DNA of 64,000 bases from Chitinophagaceae bacterium. GTDB taxonomy: Bacteria > Bacteroidota > Bacteroidia > Chitinophagales > Chitinophagaceae. The stretch spans positions 992,001 through 1,056,000 of the forward strand of contig JADJDJ010000001.1 of the NCBI GenBank assembly GCA_016702745.1, given 5' to 3'. Positions 28,301 through 36,061 of the stretch are shown here, piece by piece. Positions within the stretch are counted from its first letter, which is position 1; each line of letters starts with the position of its first letter. A program made the translations under genes and the position numbers. The notes beneath the pieces were generated by a model, which searched no databases, was not told the DNA's origin, and saw nothing but the letters and a program-made list of their open reading frames with translations.

Positions 28301-28915
28301 CTGGGTGAAGTGAATCCCACAGCCATCGAAGCATTTACGGAAATGAAGAAACGTTATGATTTTATCGTGGAGCAAAAGACGGACCTGGTTACCGCCAAGG
28401 ACAGTCTCTTGAAAACGATCGAGGAAGTGGAAGCCACAGCGAATCTGAAATTCATGGACACTTTCAATCAGGTAAGAGAAAATTTCCAGAAAGTATTCAA
28501 GACCCTGTTTACGGATGATGACCAGTGCGATCTGGTACTGGAGAACCCCGAAAATATTGCAGATACCGGAATTGATGTGGTGGCCAAACCCAAGGGTAAG
28601 CGCCCCAGTTCACTGACCCAGTTAAGTGGTGGAGAAAGAACTTTAACGGCAACAGCATTGCTCTTTGCCATTTACCTGATCAAACCCGCTCCGTTCTGTA
28701 TTCTGGATGAGGTGGATGCTCCGCTGGATGATGCCAACGTGAGCAAGTTCACCAATATGATCCGCCAGTTCAGCCAGAACTCACAATTCATCATTGTTAC
28801 CCATAATAAGATGACCATGAGTACGGTGGATGTGATCTATGGGGTAACCATGCAGGAACCGGGTGTGAGTAAGCTGGTGCCGGTGGATTTCAGGAATCTG
28901 GAGAAGCAGAATTAG
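25382..28915 (+). CDS. smc: Chromosome segregation protein SMC
   Basis: The condensin ATPase that compacts and organises chromosomes, usually with ScpA/ScpB. 1177 residues with a Walker A GPNGCGKS (residues 31-38), two long coiled coils (about 170-500 and 670-1010), a hinge near 515-640 (GYPDSVKFLH onward), the signature LSGGERTLTA (Ser1082) and Walker B ILDEVDAPLDD (Asp1109, Glu1110). Translation starts at GTG 25382, as the frame has no ATG before the family-typical MRLKNLEIKGFKSF. It appears complete. It is followed by an AGTCNNN repeat tract that begins within its own stop codon and, later, by a terminator at 29055-29086. Confidence 0.97.
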   Translation: MRLKNLEIKGFKSFADKTVVRFDDNITGIVGPNGCGKSNIVDSIRWVIGEQKISQLRSENLDSLVFNGSKTRSASGLAEVSLTFENTKNLLPSEFNEVTITRKFYKSGESEYRLNDVQCRLKDIQNLFMDTGVSTDSYAIIALDMVDDLIKDKDNSRRKMLEQAAGISIYKTRKKEAKQKLEATEQDLARIEDLLFEINNQLKALESQAKKAEKYHEIKKEYRELSIELAKASLEGFNLTYQELNQQHDAETDKRLKLEAVIAADEAAIEKEKLAFIEKERELQTMQLSFNEMVQTVRSRENDKNLSAQRLEHLKEKESSLQEFLQKAGGQLRGIEESIQFTEAQVGEESQALEQLNQQLESLRQEVDGKRNILDEKRRILDNLRQEQQQVQRSQFDAEKKVAVADTSVQNLQRVIGQMEEERKQREDQRHHLDQERILKEKELSIKKVDLEQLQQHQENTREQILQIQSVLENLRNELAEENRKLDSKKNEHDLLKSMIDSMEGYPDSVKFLHNNQQWNHTSPILSDVMYVKEEYRTALENVLEPYLGYYVVNNLQEGLQAVHLLDENKKGKANFFLLNKFDEQAPGIPDHQLEGAIPALSVVEVEEKYRKLAEHLLSNVFIADNEQVLENSNGFVVIEKHGKYVKGKYSLTGGSVGLIEGKKIGRAKNLEKLQEEILTQSAVVEKLRADIQARHNEVIAFNEDLRENAVKETEREIQQLTNEVFALHNKLENLHSMQTNSQHRLEELNLQMQQTHQSVEGVRNQLTEFNEALLVAASRLAEADDAFRMTDQEYNESSRQYNEFNLNVTKHQSKISGLRQELEFKGNQLNDLRMQIDSNGNLLTETAVSIEQAAQTLRDTEEALLQLMRDKEVEEQKLNEADQAYYNLRNQLSEKESEIRHKVKEKEQVEHMLAAIKDKLNELKLHLAGMKERMDVEFRINLDDILGESRTGEIPVEELHEKVDRMKRRLENLGEVNPTAIEAFTEMKKRYDFIVEQKTDLVTAKDSLLKTIEEVEATANLKFMDTFNQVRENFQKVFKTLFTDDDQCDLVLENPENIADTGIDVVAKPKGKRPSSLTQLSGGERTLTATALLFAIYLIKPAPFCILDEVDAPLDDANVSKFTNMIRQFSQNSQFIIVTHNKMTMSTVDVIYGVTMQEPGVSKLVPVDFRNLEKQN

Positions 28916-28968
28916 TCGTTAGTCTTTAGTCGATAGTCTTTAGTCGGGAGTCATGAGTCGAGAGTCGC
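28913..28968. repeat. AGTCNNN heptamer tract after smc
   Basis: About eight 7-base units (AGTCGTT, AGTCTTT, AGTCGAT, AGTCTTT, AGTCGGG, AGTCATG, AGTCGAG, AGTCGCC): the first AGTC overlaps the smc stop codon TAG. The core AGTC is constant, the next three bases vary. Confidence 0.85.
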
Positions 28969-29054
28969 CCCCATCCCCTAAAAGGGAGCAGTGAAAGTTG
29001 GGAGTCAGAAAATGTAATTACGAAATCAGGGTAGATTAAAAATTGAAACGATTT

Positions 29055-29086
29055 AGAGTCCGGTGAGAGCCGGGCTCTTTTTTTTT
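29055..29086 (+). terminator. Rho-independent terminator downstream of smc
   Basis: AGAGTCCGG-TGAGAG-CCGGGCTCT (9-bp stem with one G-T pair) followed by nine T, 140 bases after the smc stop. Confidence 0.88.
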
Positions 29087-29099
29087 AAAATAATGAGCG

Positions 29100-29438
29100 A
29101 TGAATACTGTTTTGTTATTGCTGGCTTCGAATGTGTTCATGACATTTGCCTGGTATTTCCATTTAAAGCAGGAGGGATGGCCCTTATGGAAAGCGATCCT
29201 GATCAGCTGGTTCATTGCATTGTTTGAGTACATGCTGATGGTGCCGGCAAACCGGTCAGGCTATGCAAGAGGATTATCCGGTTTTCAGCTGAAGATGCTG
29301 CAGGAAGTAATCACCCTGCTGGTGTTTACTGTCTTTGCAGTGTATTACCTGAAGGAGCCCTTTCACTGGCGCTACCTGGTAAGCTTTGTATTATTGATGG
29401 GAGCTGTTTGGTTCATGTTCACCAAACGTTTTGGCTGA
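29100..29438 (+). CDS. DUF486 (DMT-type) small membrane protein
   Basis: A 112-residue integral membrane protein with four hydrophobic segments, matching DUF486 (DMT superfamily-like small transporter family; function not established). Typical patterns are NVFMTFAWYFHLK at the start, WFIALFEYMLMVPANR in the second segment and VVFVFAVYYLKEP-like third segment (observed FTVFAVYYLKEPFHWRY). It starts 14 bases after the smc terminator and so has its own promoter. Its last codon abuts the convergent stop at 29439. Confidence 0.88.
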   Translation: MNTVLLLLASNVFMTFAWYFHLKQEGWPLWKAILISWFIALFEYMLMVPANRSGYARGLSGFQLKMLQEVITLLVFTVFAVYYLKEPFHWRYLVSFVLLMGAVWFMFTKRFG

Positions 29439-29714
29439 TCAGCTGATATCCGCAGCTTCCTGGTGAGAACCGCGTTGCAAGTGGCGCATTTTCTGCTTGC
29501 GGATCATATCGGACTTCATTTTATGGATCAGCGCACTGGCGACAAGAAAAATACCTGCACAAAAAATAACAGCAATAGCCATGCCCCACCAGTACCATTC
29601 ATCTTTTTTGGGGATTCTTTCCGCACAAACATAAAGGGTGAGCATCACAGCGGCAATAATGGCTCCAAAACCGAATAAGAGTTTGGAAGTGAATTTGTCC
29701 TCGTGGCTGGCCAT
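29439..29714 (-). CDS. Small two-helix membrane protein of unknown function
   Basis: A 91-residue protein with two predicted membrane helices (LLFGFGAIIAAVMLTLYVC and WWGMAIAVIFCAGIFLVASALI) and a basic, His/Gln-rich C-terminal tail. I do not recognise a family. A perfect -7 box (TATTTTTG) lies 27 bases upstream of the ATG at 29714. It is convergent with the DUF486 gene with no spacer between stop codons. Confidence 0.65.
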   Translation of the reverse strand: MASHEDKFTSKLLFGFGAIIAAVMLTLYVCAERIPKKDEWYWWGMAIAVIFCAGIFLVASALIHKMKSDMIRKQKMRHLQRGSHQEAADIS

Positions 29715-29740
29715 AATTATCTTTTTACATGAAATTCTTC

Positions 29741-29748
29741 CAAAAATA
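29741..29748 (-). promoter_or_regulatory. Candidate -7 box for 29439-29714
   Basis: TATTTTTG on the minus strand, matching TAnnTTTG. The match is to the -7 element alone. Confidence 0.45.
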
Positions 29749-29835
29749 GGGGAAAAAATAATCTTTCGTTAATCGTCAGCAACCTGACAGCCCCTTTATT
29801 CCGTCCTTCTTATTTTTACAACTGAAAGATTTACC

Positions 29836-30420
29836 ATGAAGCATTTCCTTTTATTGAGTTTTGTTGCCCTGTTCATTTGCAGTGTCCATGCCCAGAAAGC
29901 ACCTGAAGGCCTTTTTATCGCCTCCAAAGCGCCGGATTTTAAAGCAAAGGACCAAAACGGCACCGAGATCAGATTGAAAGATCTGTTGAAAAAGGGTAAA
30001 GTAGTGTTGGTGTTTTACCGGGGAAACTGGTGTCCTTACTGCAATAAGGAACTATCCCGTTTACAGGACTCGCTTTCATTTATAACCGAAAAAGGAGCCA
30101 CCCTGCTGGCTATAACACCCGAACAGGCGGAAGGGATTGCTAAAACCACAGAAAAGACAAAGGCATCTTATTCTATTTTGCATGATGAAGGACTTAAAAT
30201 CATGAAGGCTTATGATGTGGCTTTTGAATTACAAGAAAATACAATTACGCGGTATAAAAATGCAGGTCTGGATGTAGAGAAGAATAACGGTGCCAATGGA
30301 AAATACCTGCCGATACCGGCGGTGTTTGTAGTGGATCAGGAGCAAACAGTCCGTTATCGGTTTTTTGAAACAGATTATAAAAAGCGTCCCAGTGTAAAAG
30401 AGATCCTGGATAATTTATAG
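29836..30420 (+). CDS. Peroxiredoxin-like (AhpC/TSA) exported protein
   Basis: A 194-residue thioredoxin-fold protein with a signal peptide (MKHFLLLSFVALFICSVHAQ) and the redox motif NWCPYCNKEL (a CxxC, near residues 73-82). It shows the AhpC/TSA pattern KAPDFKAKDQNGTEIRLKDLLKKG at the front and VFVVDQEQTVRYR before the end. This family resembles peroxiredoxin-like proteins where the CPYC pair carries out thiol-disulphide or peroxide reduction. The signal peptide predicts the periplasm. The stop codon directly abuts that of the convergent methyltransferase gene. It is complete. Confidence 0.88.
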   Translation: MKHFLLLSFVALFICSVHAQKAPEGLFIASKAPDFKAKDQNGTEIRLKDLLKKGKVVLVFYRGNWCPYCNKELSRLQDSLSFITEKGATLLAITPEQAEGIAKTTEKTKASYSILHDEGLKIMKAYDVAFELQENTITRYKNAGLDVEKNNGANGKYLPIPAVFVVDQEQTVRYRFFETDYKKRPSVKEILDNL

Positions 30421-31094
30421 TCAGTCAATCCGTCTTGCACCCACACACCATTGCATGGGTTCAAAAGGAACTCCTGCTTCCTGTAAGCCAGGTTCTATCG
30501 TTTGTTTTTTCAGATGGGGAGTCAGGCCATTTTTAATCAGGATACTTTCCCATTCTTCTGCCGTATAGGGCTTAAAATTCCATTTGGTAAAAGGCATCAG
30601 GATCATATTTTCTTTGGAGCGGCAGGTGGCAAAAAACTGTCCGCCTTTTTTTAATACTCTTCTGATTTCTTTCAGATGATCGTTGGGATGCTCCCAGAAA
30701 TAAATCACATTGATACAAAAATAAGGTCAAAGTACTGATCGGGCCAGGTCATGGTGTCGCTGTTCCCATTGACCAACTGCAGTTGCCCGCTTTGAATCAG
30801 TGCTGCATGTTCCTTGCCGGCTTCAGCGACCATCAGGGGAGAGTAATCAATCCCATACAAATGAATTCCTTCGGCAGCTGATAAAATCTGCTGGAAAAAA
30901 TGTCCGTTCCCAAAACCAATTTCCAATACCTGGTCGCCTTCTTTCAATGCTAATTGTTCCAGGGTAAGTGCATACATATAGCGATTGGAAAGGTTCATCA
31001 GCAGACCGGTGTCTTTACCAGCCTTTCCGGAGGGCTTTCTTAACTGGCGGGCCAGTCTTTTCCATTTCCATTGCTTGAAAAACCGGTGAAACAT
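30421..31094 (-). CDS. SAM-dependent methyltransferase (UbiE/type 11), frameshifted
   Basis: A class I methyltransferase of about 224 residues when repaired. The SAM-binding motif is VLEIGFGNGHF (about residue 57) with the acidic GIDYS strand after it. The frame as written stops in the middle of the fold (DLIFVSM). The A-run at 30717-30721 has five A; six give DLIFCINVIYFWEHPNDHLKE, joining the C-terminal part with the usual LKEIRRVLKKGG. The substrate is unknown. The stop codon of the downstream half directly abuts the convergent redoxin gene. The ATG at 31094 follows the beta-propeller gene on this strand. Confidence 0.83.
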
Positions 31095-31101
31095 AGATCG
31101 G

Positions 31102-32139
31102 TCAGGATTTTTTCCAGATTATTCTTCCCACTTTTCCTTTGCCACCGGCGAGGTAGATGGCATCACCCAGTTTGGAAGCGCGGCATACATGGAAGCCTTC
31201 CTTACTGATCCATACCCAGGTTTTTCCACCATCGGTGGTTTGATCCACTCCATTGAGACCGCAGGCAAAAGCTTCTGTTTTTGAAAAATATTCCACCGAA
31301 CTTCTGTAGCCATGCGGGGAAACCAGCGGTGCCATCCAGGTTTGTCCGCCGTCATTACTATAAAAACAATTATTGGTTCTTGATGAATCTGCATTGAAAT
31401 CACCACCCACTACCAGCATTTTTTTGCCACCTTTCATTTTGAAATGATCCCAAACGGCAATGGAATTCGCGCCGGTGGTTTCTTTGCCCTGGATAATGGG
31501 TAAGGTAACCGGATCTTTTTTTGAAAACATCCGGGAACGGGTTCCGCCGCTGACAAACACCGCTTCATCTTTATCGAGTACCCTGATATTGGTGCCACTG
31601 GCAGCAAAGCAGGCTTCCCCACTGTCGGCCCTTGGTCTTTTATCCATTGGCAAATCCTGCCAGGAATTGCCACCATCGAAAGTCCGGGCCATGAAAAAGC
31701 GTCCTTCCAGCGGATCTCCGATCACAATGCCAGATTGATCATTCCAGAATTCCATGGCATCGAGGAACATTCCCTTTGTTTTATTTTCATACACAACTTT
31801 CCAGCTTTCACCGCCATCGGTTGTTTTAAGAATATAGGCCGGATCGGCTACACTCATGATAATGGCGGTACTGGCATCAAAGGCCTCAATATCCCGGAAA
31901 TCATTTTTTTCAAAACCGGTTACGGTGCGCCATTGCCAGGTTTTACCTCCATTGGTGGTGCGACCCACGGTACCATTGCTGCCACTGACCCAAACCACAT
32001 TATCATTCACCACACTCAGTCCACGCAAACTGGAATTGGTTCCGGAGCTCAGTATTTCCACATCGGCCTGCTGGGCAAAGAGCGATGCTGATGTTAAAAT
32101 GAAGAGGAGGAGAAAACTATAGAAGAGATTTTTAAACAT
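31102..32139 (-). CDS. YCF48/BNR-type beta-propeller exported protein
   Basis: A 345-residue secreted protein with a signal peptide (LLLFILTSASLFAQ) and repeated TTNGGKTW / TTDGGESW / SNDGGQTW / TTDGGKTW motifs spaced 45-60 residues, the Asp-box (BNR/YCF48) signature of a seven-bladed propeller. Homologues are often labelled oxidoreductase in databases, but nothing here shows a catalytic site. It is exported to the periplasm or surface and its ligand is unknown. It lies next to a metallophosphoesterase on the same strand, 26 bases away, and they may be co-transcribed. Confidence 0.85.
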   Translation of the reverse strand: MFKNLFYSFLLLFILTSASLFAQQADVEILSSGTNSSLRGLSVVNDNVVWVSGSNGTVGRTTNGGKTWQWRTVTGFEKNDFRDIEAFDASTAIIMSVADPAYILKTTDGGESWKVVYENKTKGMFLDAMEFWNDQSGIVIGDPLEGRFFMARTFDGGNSWQDLPMDKRPRADSGEACFAASGTNIRVLDKDEAVFVSGGTRSRMFSKKDPVTLPIIQGKETTGANSIAVWDHFKMKGGKKMLVVGGDFNADSSRTNNCFYSNDGGQTWMAPLVSPHGYRSSVEYFSKTEAFACGLNGVDQTTDGGKTWVWISKEGFHVCRASKLGDAIYLAGGKGKVGRIIWKKS

Positions 32140-32165
32140 AAAGCAACTTAAGATTCACAAGCTAC

Positions 32166-33119
32166 TTAGTTTACCTGATATTTTACCATGGTTCTTTTGG
32201 TACTGCCATCATCCATCAGTTCTATGATGGCAAAGGCTGGTTCAAATTCCTGAAAGGAACCCTTCCACCAGTTACCGGAAACAGCGCCATTGCAGTAGTA
32301 TTTGATTCCCAGGTATTCAATTTCTTCCTGTAAATGAATATGCCCGCTGATACAGGCCCTGATATTCGGATAATTGCGAAAGCGTTTTTTCAATGACAGG
32401 AAATCGGTATGCATCAGGTTGCGTTTCACCAGCAGATCGCCATTGGTTTCTGTTTTATCAAAAAACAAACCGGCACAGATTGACAGTATCGGAATATGTG
32501 AGATGATACAGATATGTTGTTCTTTGGGGGTCAGACTGAGTTCGGACTGTAACCAGTTCATTTGCTCCTCATCCAATCGTGCAATATATCCTCCGGCAGG
32601 ATTTAACTGGGTACTGTCCAGCACAATGAGTTTCCAGTTTCCCTTGGTAAAACTGTAATAGCGACCGGGCATCTGCAGGATTTCCTGTACCCAGATCTTT
32701 CCATATAATTTATCCTGATCAGGTAAACTGTTGGCCAGGGCAGCCGGATCTTTTTTATAAAACCATCCCCAGATATCATGGTTGCCAATGGTATGATAAA
32801 CGGGAAGACTGTTTTCTTTCTTCAGCAATGACGTAAAGAGATCCCACTGTATTTGTGTTTTTTGTTTATCGGCTTCCAATGCATCCATGATGGCATCCCC
32901 GCCATTGACAATAAAGTCGACCGGTTTTTTCAATAATTGAACTTGCTGGAATGCTTTAGCCATTCCGCTCTCCGGGATGGCTCCGGGTTTTACATGGATA
33001 TCGCTGAGATGGGCAAAGCGGATTGTTTTTTTTAAAGGTTCATTCGCGAATGAAGCCGAAGGAAGCCAGGCCGCTCCGATCACGGCTGCGCTGTTCTGCA
33101 GGAATGATTTTCTTTTCAT
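32166..33119 (-). CDS. Calcineurin-like metallophosphoesterase, exported
   Basis: A 317-residue enzyme of the binuclear-metal phosphoesterase superfamily. All five family motifs are readable: LSDIHVKPG, NGGDAIMD, IGNHDIWG, ISHIPI and SGHIHLQE. The N-terminus (MKRKSFLQNSAAVIGAAWLPSASFA) is a signal sequence that resembles Tat-type leaders of this family (no twin arginine, though: RK only). The substrate cannot be fixed; nucleotidases, phosphodiesterases and lipid phosphatases all share these motifs. It is preceded by the rhodanese-thioredoxin gene and followed by the beta-propeller gene, all on the minus strand with 26-46-base gaps, a possible operon. Confidence 0.9.
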   Translation of the reverse strand: MKRKSFLQNSAAVIGAAWLPSASFANEPLKKTIRFAHLSDIHVKPGAIPESGMAKAFQQVQLLKKPVDFIVNGGDAIMDALEADKQKTQIQWDLFTSLLKKENSLPVYHTIGNHDIWGWFYKKDPAALANSLPDQDKLYGKIWVQEILQMPGRYYSFTKGNWKLIVLDSTQLNPAGGYIARLDEEQMNWLQSELSLTPKEQHICIISHIPILSICAGLFFDKTETNGDLLVKRNLMHTDFLSLKKRFRNYPNIRACISGHIHLQEEIEYLGIKYYCNGAVSGNWWKGSFQEFEPAFAIIELMDDGSTKRTMVKYQVN

Positions 33120-33165
33120 ACGGGAATATTGAACCCGATTGAACGTAGCGATGAACCGGGTAGTT

Positions 33166-33857
33166 TTATTTCAATTGTGATTGTAATTCTTCTTTGCTTA
33201 CAATGCCCTGTTTGCGCCAGACTTCTTTACCTGATTTGTAAACGATGAATACGGGAATCGGTTCTATATTCATTTCTTTCATCAGGTTGGTTTGTATTCC
33301 CGCATCCACTTTCACAAAAACAAAGTCAAGTGATTTATCGTTTTTGAGCTCCTCCAATACCGGGTTCATTTTTACACATGGAGGACACCATTGCGCCCCA
33401 AAATCAACCAAAACGGTTTTATTAGCGGGGATGGATGCCTTGTATTGCTCCATACTCATCTGGGGTTCATTACTGGCCCCTTCAGCGGATGTGTTTTCTC
33501 TTTTCCAGGCATTCATGCCACCAAGCAGTTCTACCACAGTTTTAAAACCATTGTTGCGCAGCCAGGTGGCCGCTGCATGACTACGTCCGCCGGCCAGGCA
33601 ATAAATATATACGGGTTTGTCTTTGTCTACGTATTGAATCCGGTCCTGAAACTGAGCCTGATTGGTCCAGTCGGCCAGCAGTGCGTTCTTGATATGACCA
33701 CTATTGTATTCTCCCGCGGTTCTAACATCCAGTACCTGTACGCCGGCCTGGCTGATTCCTTTTTCAAAATCGGACGGGTTATTTTCAGCAGATGGCTGCT
33801 GGGAATGACAGGAAAGGAGGAACCCAATACTAAAAGACAAGCGAAAACGTTTTTCAT
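33166..33857 (-). CDS. Rhodanese-thioredoxin fusion lipoprotein, frameshifted near start
   Basis: A 230-residue (repaired) fusion of a rhodanese domain (about residues 30-120, active-site loop CLAGGRS) and a thioredoxin domain (about 125-230, WCPPC). As written, no ATG lies in the main frame. The T-run at 33850-33854 (minus-strand A-run after ATG) has five; six give MKKRFRLSFSIGFLLSCHSQQ, a textbook lipoprotein signal with lipobox LLSC. The fusion would combine sulphur transfer with disulphide reduction and sits in the periplasm. The repair is strong because both the charged N-terminus and lipobox appear. It lies in the gene series down to 31102. Confidence 0.85.
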
Positions 33858-34009
33858 CCTGACGGTTTTGGTAAAATTAGCACAATCAGGACGATGAAAA
33901 TGAGCCAATTGGGCCGATATTTTCTTATCCACCCCAGGGTACCCGAAAGGAAAATAACCTTATTTTTAGGGGCTGAATCCACAGCATCTGACCTTATATT
34001 AAACAACGT

Positions 34010-35806
34010 ATGATGAAAAAATATCTTTTGTATTGGGTGGCACTGGTTGTGCTCATATTCGCAGCCTGTCAGAAGGAACTCAGTTTTGAACTACCCAATA
34101 CCCCAGCTGAAGGAAGTCTGCAAAGTGATATAACCGGGGATTGTTTGCCCAAAACCGTAAGTGGCGCCTATGCCGTTGGTGCCGCACTGGGAGCAGCCAA
34201 TACGATCAGCATTGACGTGAATGTAACCAAAGTAGGTACCTATACTATCTCCACCGATACCATCAATGGTTATTATTTCCGGGCCACAGGTAGCTTTACA
34301 AGAACAGGTGTGAACAGTGTGACACTGCGCGGAAACGGAGCTCCATTTGCGGCTGGTACCAATAATTTTGTCGTCAGTTTTGATAGTACTTTTTGTGATG
34401 TGCAGGTTACCGTTACCCAACCCGGTGTGGGAACACTGGCGGGTTCTCCCAATGCCTGTGCCCTGATTACGGTGGCAGGAGGTTATACCCCTGGTGCGGT
34501 GATGGGAGCCGGCAATACGGCCACTGTTCAGGTAAATGTAACCACAGCCGGAGCCTTTACAATTACAACAGACACGGTTGCAGGCGTATGGTTTACCTAT
34601 TCCGGAGCACTGGGTGCGGGAGCACAGCCGGTGGTACTAACAGCCAATGGCACGATACCAGCTGCTACCACAACAGGTGATAAAACTTTTAAGGTAAAAC
34701 TGGGTACCAGTACCTGTACATTCCTGGTAACAGTTGCAGCGCCTGGAGTAGCCACCCTGGGTGGGGCAGGAGGTGCTTGTACACCGATTACTGTAAATGG
34801 TACTTATAACACCGGATCAGCTTTAACAGCTACCAATACGATTGTGGTAAATGTTACGGTCACTACGCCAGGTGTATTTAATATTACTACGAATACCGTG
34901 AATGGATACAGCTATGCTTTTTCCGGAAATATTGCTGCCACCGGACCCGTAACACTTACCGGTACCGGAACACCGGTTGCTGCCGGTACGGATAATTTTA
35001 CCGTGACGCTTGCGGGCACACCGGCTTCTACCTGTACCTTCCCCAATACGGTAAATGCAGCAGGGGTGGCAGTCTACACAGTTGATTGCACAAGTGCCGT
35101 GCAGGATGGATTATATGAGCAGGGTACCCAGTTAAATGCATCCAATACAGTTGATATCAATGTGAATGTAACAGTTATAGGTACCTATAACATTACCACC
35201 ACAGCAGTAAACGGGATGACCTTTAGTTCAGGCCCCGGTACCTTTACGACCACTGGTCCGCAAACTGTAACCTTACGTGCAACGGGAACACCAACTACTG
35301 CCGGAGCCAATACCATCACCATTCCGATAGCCCCTACATGTACCTTTGATGTAACAGTTGATCCTCCCTTACCTACCTATCACTGGCAGTTTACGGTGAC
35401 GAATGCACCGCAGACAATTTACAGAGGAGAAAATGATGGGGTAGCATTAGGGTCTAATCCACCTATTCCAGGTACTTCATTTGTACTGCTCGGTTCCAAT
35501 GCATTGCAATCAGATGCCCTTGCTATTGCCCTGATTGATCTGGATGGTACGATCAATAATGGCGAAACTTACAGCACATCAGCAACAATTACAAATGTGG
35601 CGATTTTTAGCTATGATCTGCCATCTCCTTTAACAGATACCTATTCAGCTGATCCCAGCATCACCGGAGCAACGATGACTTTTACGGTGACCAATCACAA
35701 TGTAGGTACTAAGACGATAACCGGTACTTTCTCGGGAACAGCAAAGAATGCGGCAGGGCAGGTGATTACGATTACGACCGGTACTTTCACAGCTACCTAT
35801 CCATAA
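34010..35806 (+). CDS. Surface lipoprotein with four ~105-residue repeats
   Basis: A 598-residue Thr/Gly/Ala-rich protein with a lipoprotein signal (LIFAACQK, lipobox Cys20). Four tandem beta-rich repeats begin at Cys45, Cys150, Cys257 and Cys360, each about 105 residues with the pattern C..(I/V)..G.Y..G, (N/V)VTxxGTYxITT, and a CTF-type end, so two cysteines per unit probably form a disulphide. A different C-terminal domain (about 455-598) begins YHWQFTVTNAPQ. I recognise the layout of cell-surface adhesin-like or bacterial Ig-like repeat proteins, but not a named family. No sortase or T9SS tail is obvious. Cell-surface display is inferred. Confidence 0.75.
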   Translation: MMKKYLLYWVALVVLIFAACQKELSFELPNTPAEGSLQSDITGDCLPKTVSGAYAVGAALGAANTISIDVNVTKVGTYTISTDTINGYYFRATGSFTRTGVNSVTLRGNGAPFAAGTNNFVVSFDSTFCDVQVTVTQPGVGTLAGSPNACALITVAGGYTPGAVMGAGNTATVQVNVTTAGAFTITTDTVAGVWFTYSGALGAGAQPVVLTANGTIPAATTTGDKTFKVKLGTSTCTFLVTVAAPGVATLGGAGGACTPITVNGTYNTGSALTATNTIVVNVTVTTPGVFNITTNTVNGYSYAFSGNIAATGPVTLTGTGTPVAAGTDNFTVTLAGTPASTCTFPNTVNAAGVAVYTVDCTSAVQDGLYEQGTQLNASNTVDINVNVTVIGTYNITTTAVNGMTFSSGPGTFTTTGPQTVTLRATGTPTTAGANTITIPIAPTCTFDVTVDPPLPTYHWQFTVTNAPQTIYRGENDGVALGSNPPIPGTSFVLLGSNALQSDALAIALIDLDGTINNGETYSTSATITNVAIFSYDLPSPLTDTYSADPSITGATMTFTVTNHNVGTKTITGTFSGTAKNAAGQVITITTGTFTATYP

Positions 35807-35807
35807 G

Positions 35808-35866
35808 AGGGAAATGTGGGAATGTGGGTCCCGATAGCTATCGGGAGTGGGAATGTGAGAAATGAA
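35808..35866. repeat. GGGAATGT octamer tract with embedded palindrome
   Basis: Degenerate GGGAATGT/GGGAAATGT units on both sides of a perfect 18-bp palindrome TCCCGATAGCTATCGGGA (35829-35846). It starts two bases after the stop of the repeat lipoprotein. I believe this palindrome recurs in other Bacteroidota genomes but cannot check that here. Confidence 0.75.
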
Positions 35867-35890
35867 ATCTTTGAGACTGCTCAATAAATA

Positions 35891-35941
35891 AGCCAGCGAC
35901 GTTTTACTTTGAAAGAATAAGTTTGACGTCGCTGGCTTTTA
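35891..35941. terminator. Bidirectional terminator between convergent genes
   Basis: Perfect 12-bp stem AGCCAGCGACGT / ACGTCGCTGGCT with a 23-base loop, T-rich on both outer sides (TTTTATGTTTT on plus). It lies between the plus-strand gene ending 35806 and the minus-strand gene ending 36062. Confidence 0.85.
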
Positions 35942-36061
35942 TGTTTTAACTATTTCGATTCTTTCTTCCGGCTGGGTAAACTGGGTTTGATGTAACTAAG
36001 ACAAGTTTATGCTGAAGCTTGGTTCAATTTAGACGCGATATTTTTTATTGAAAGAAATTGC

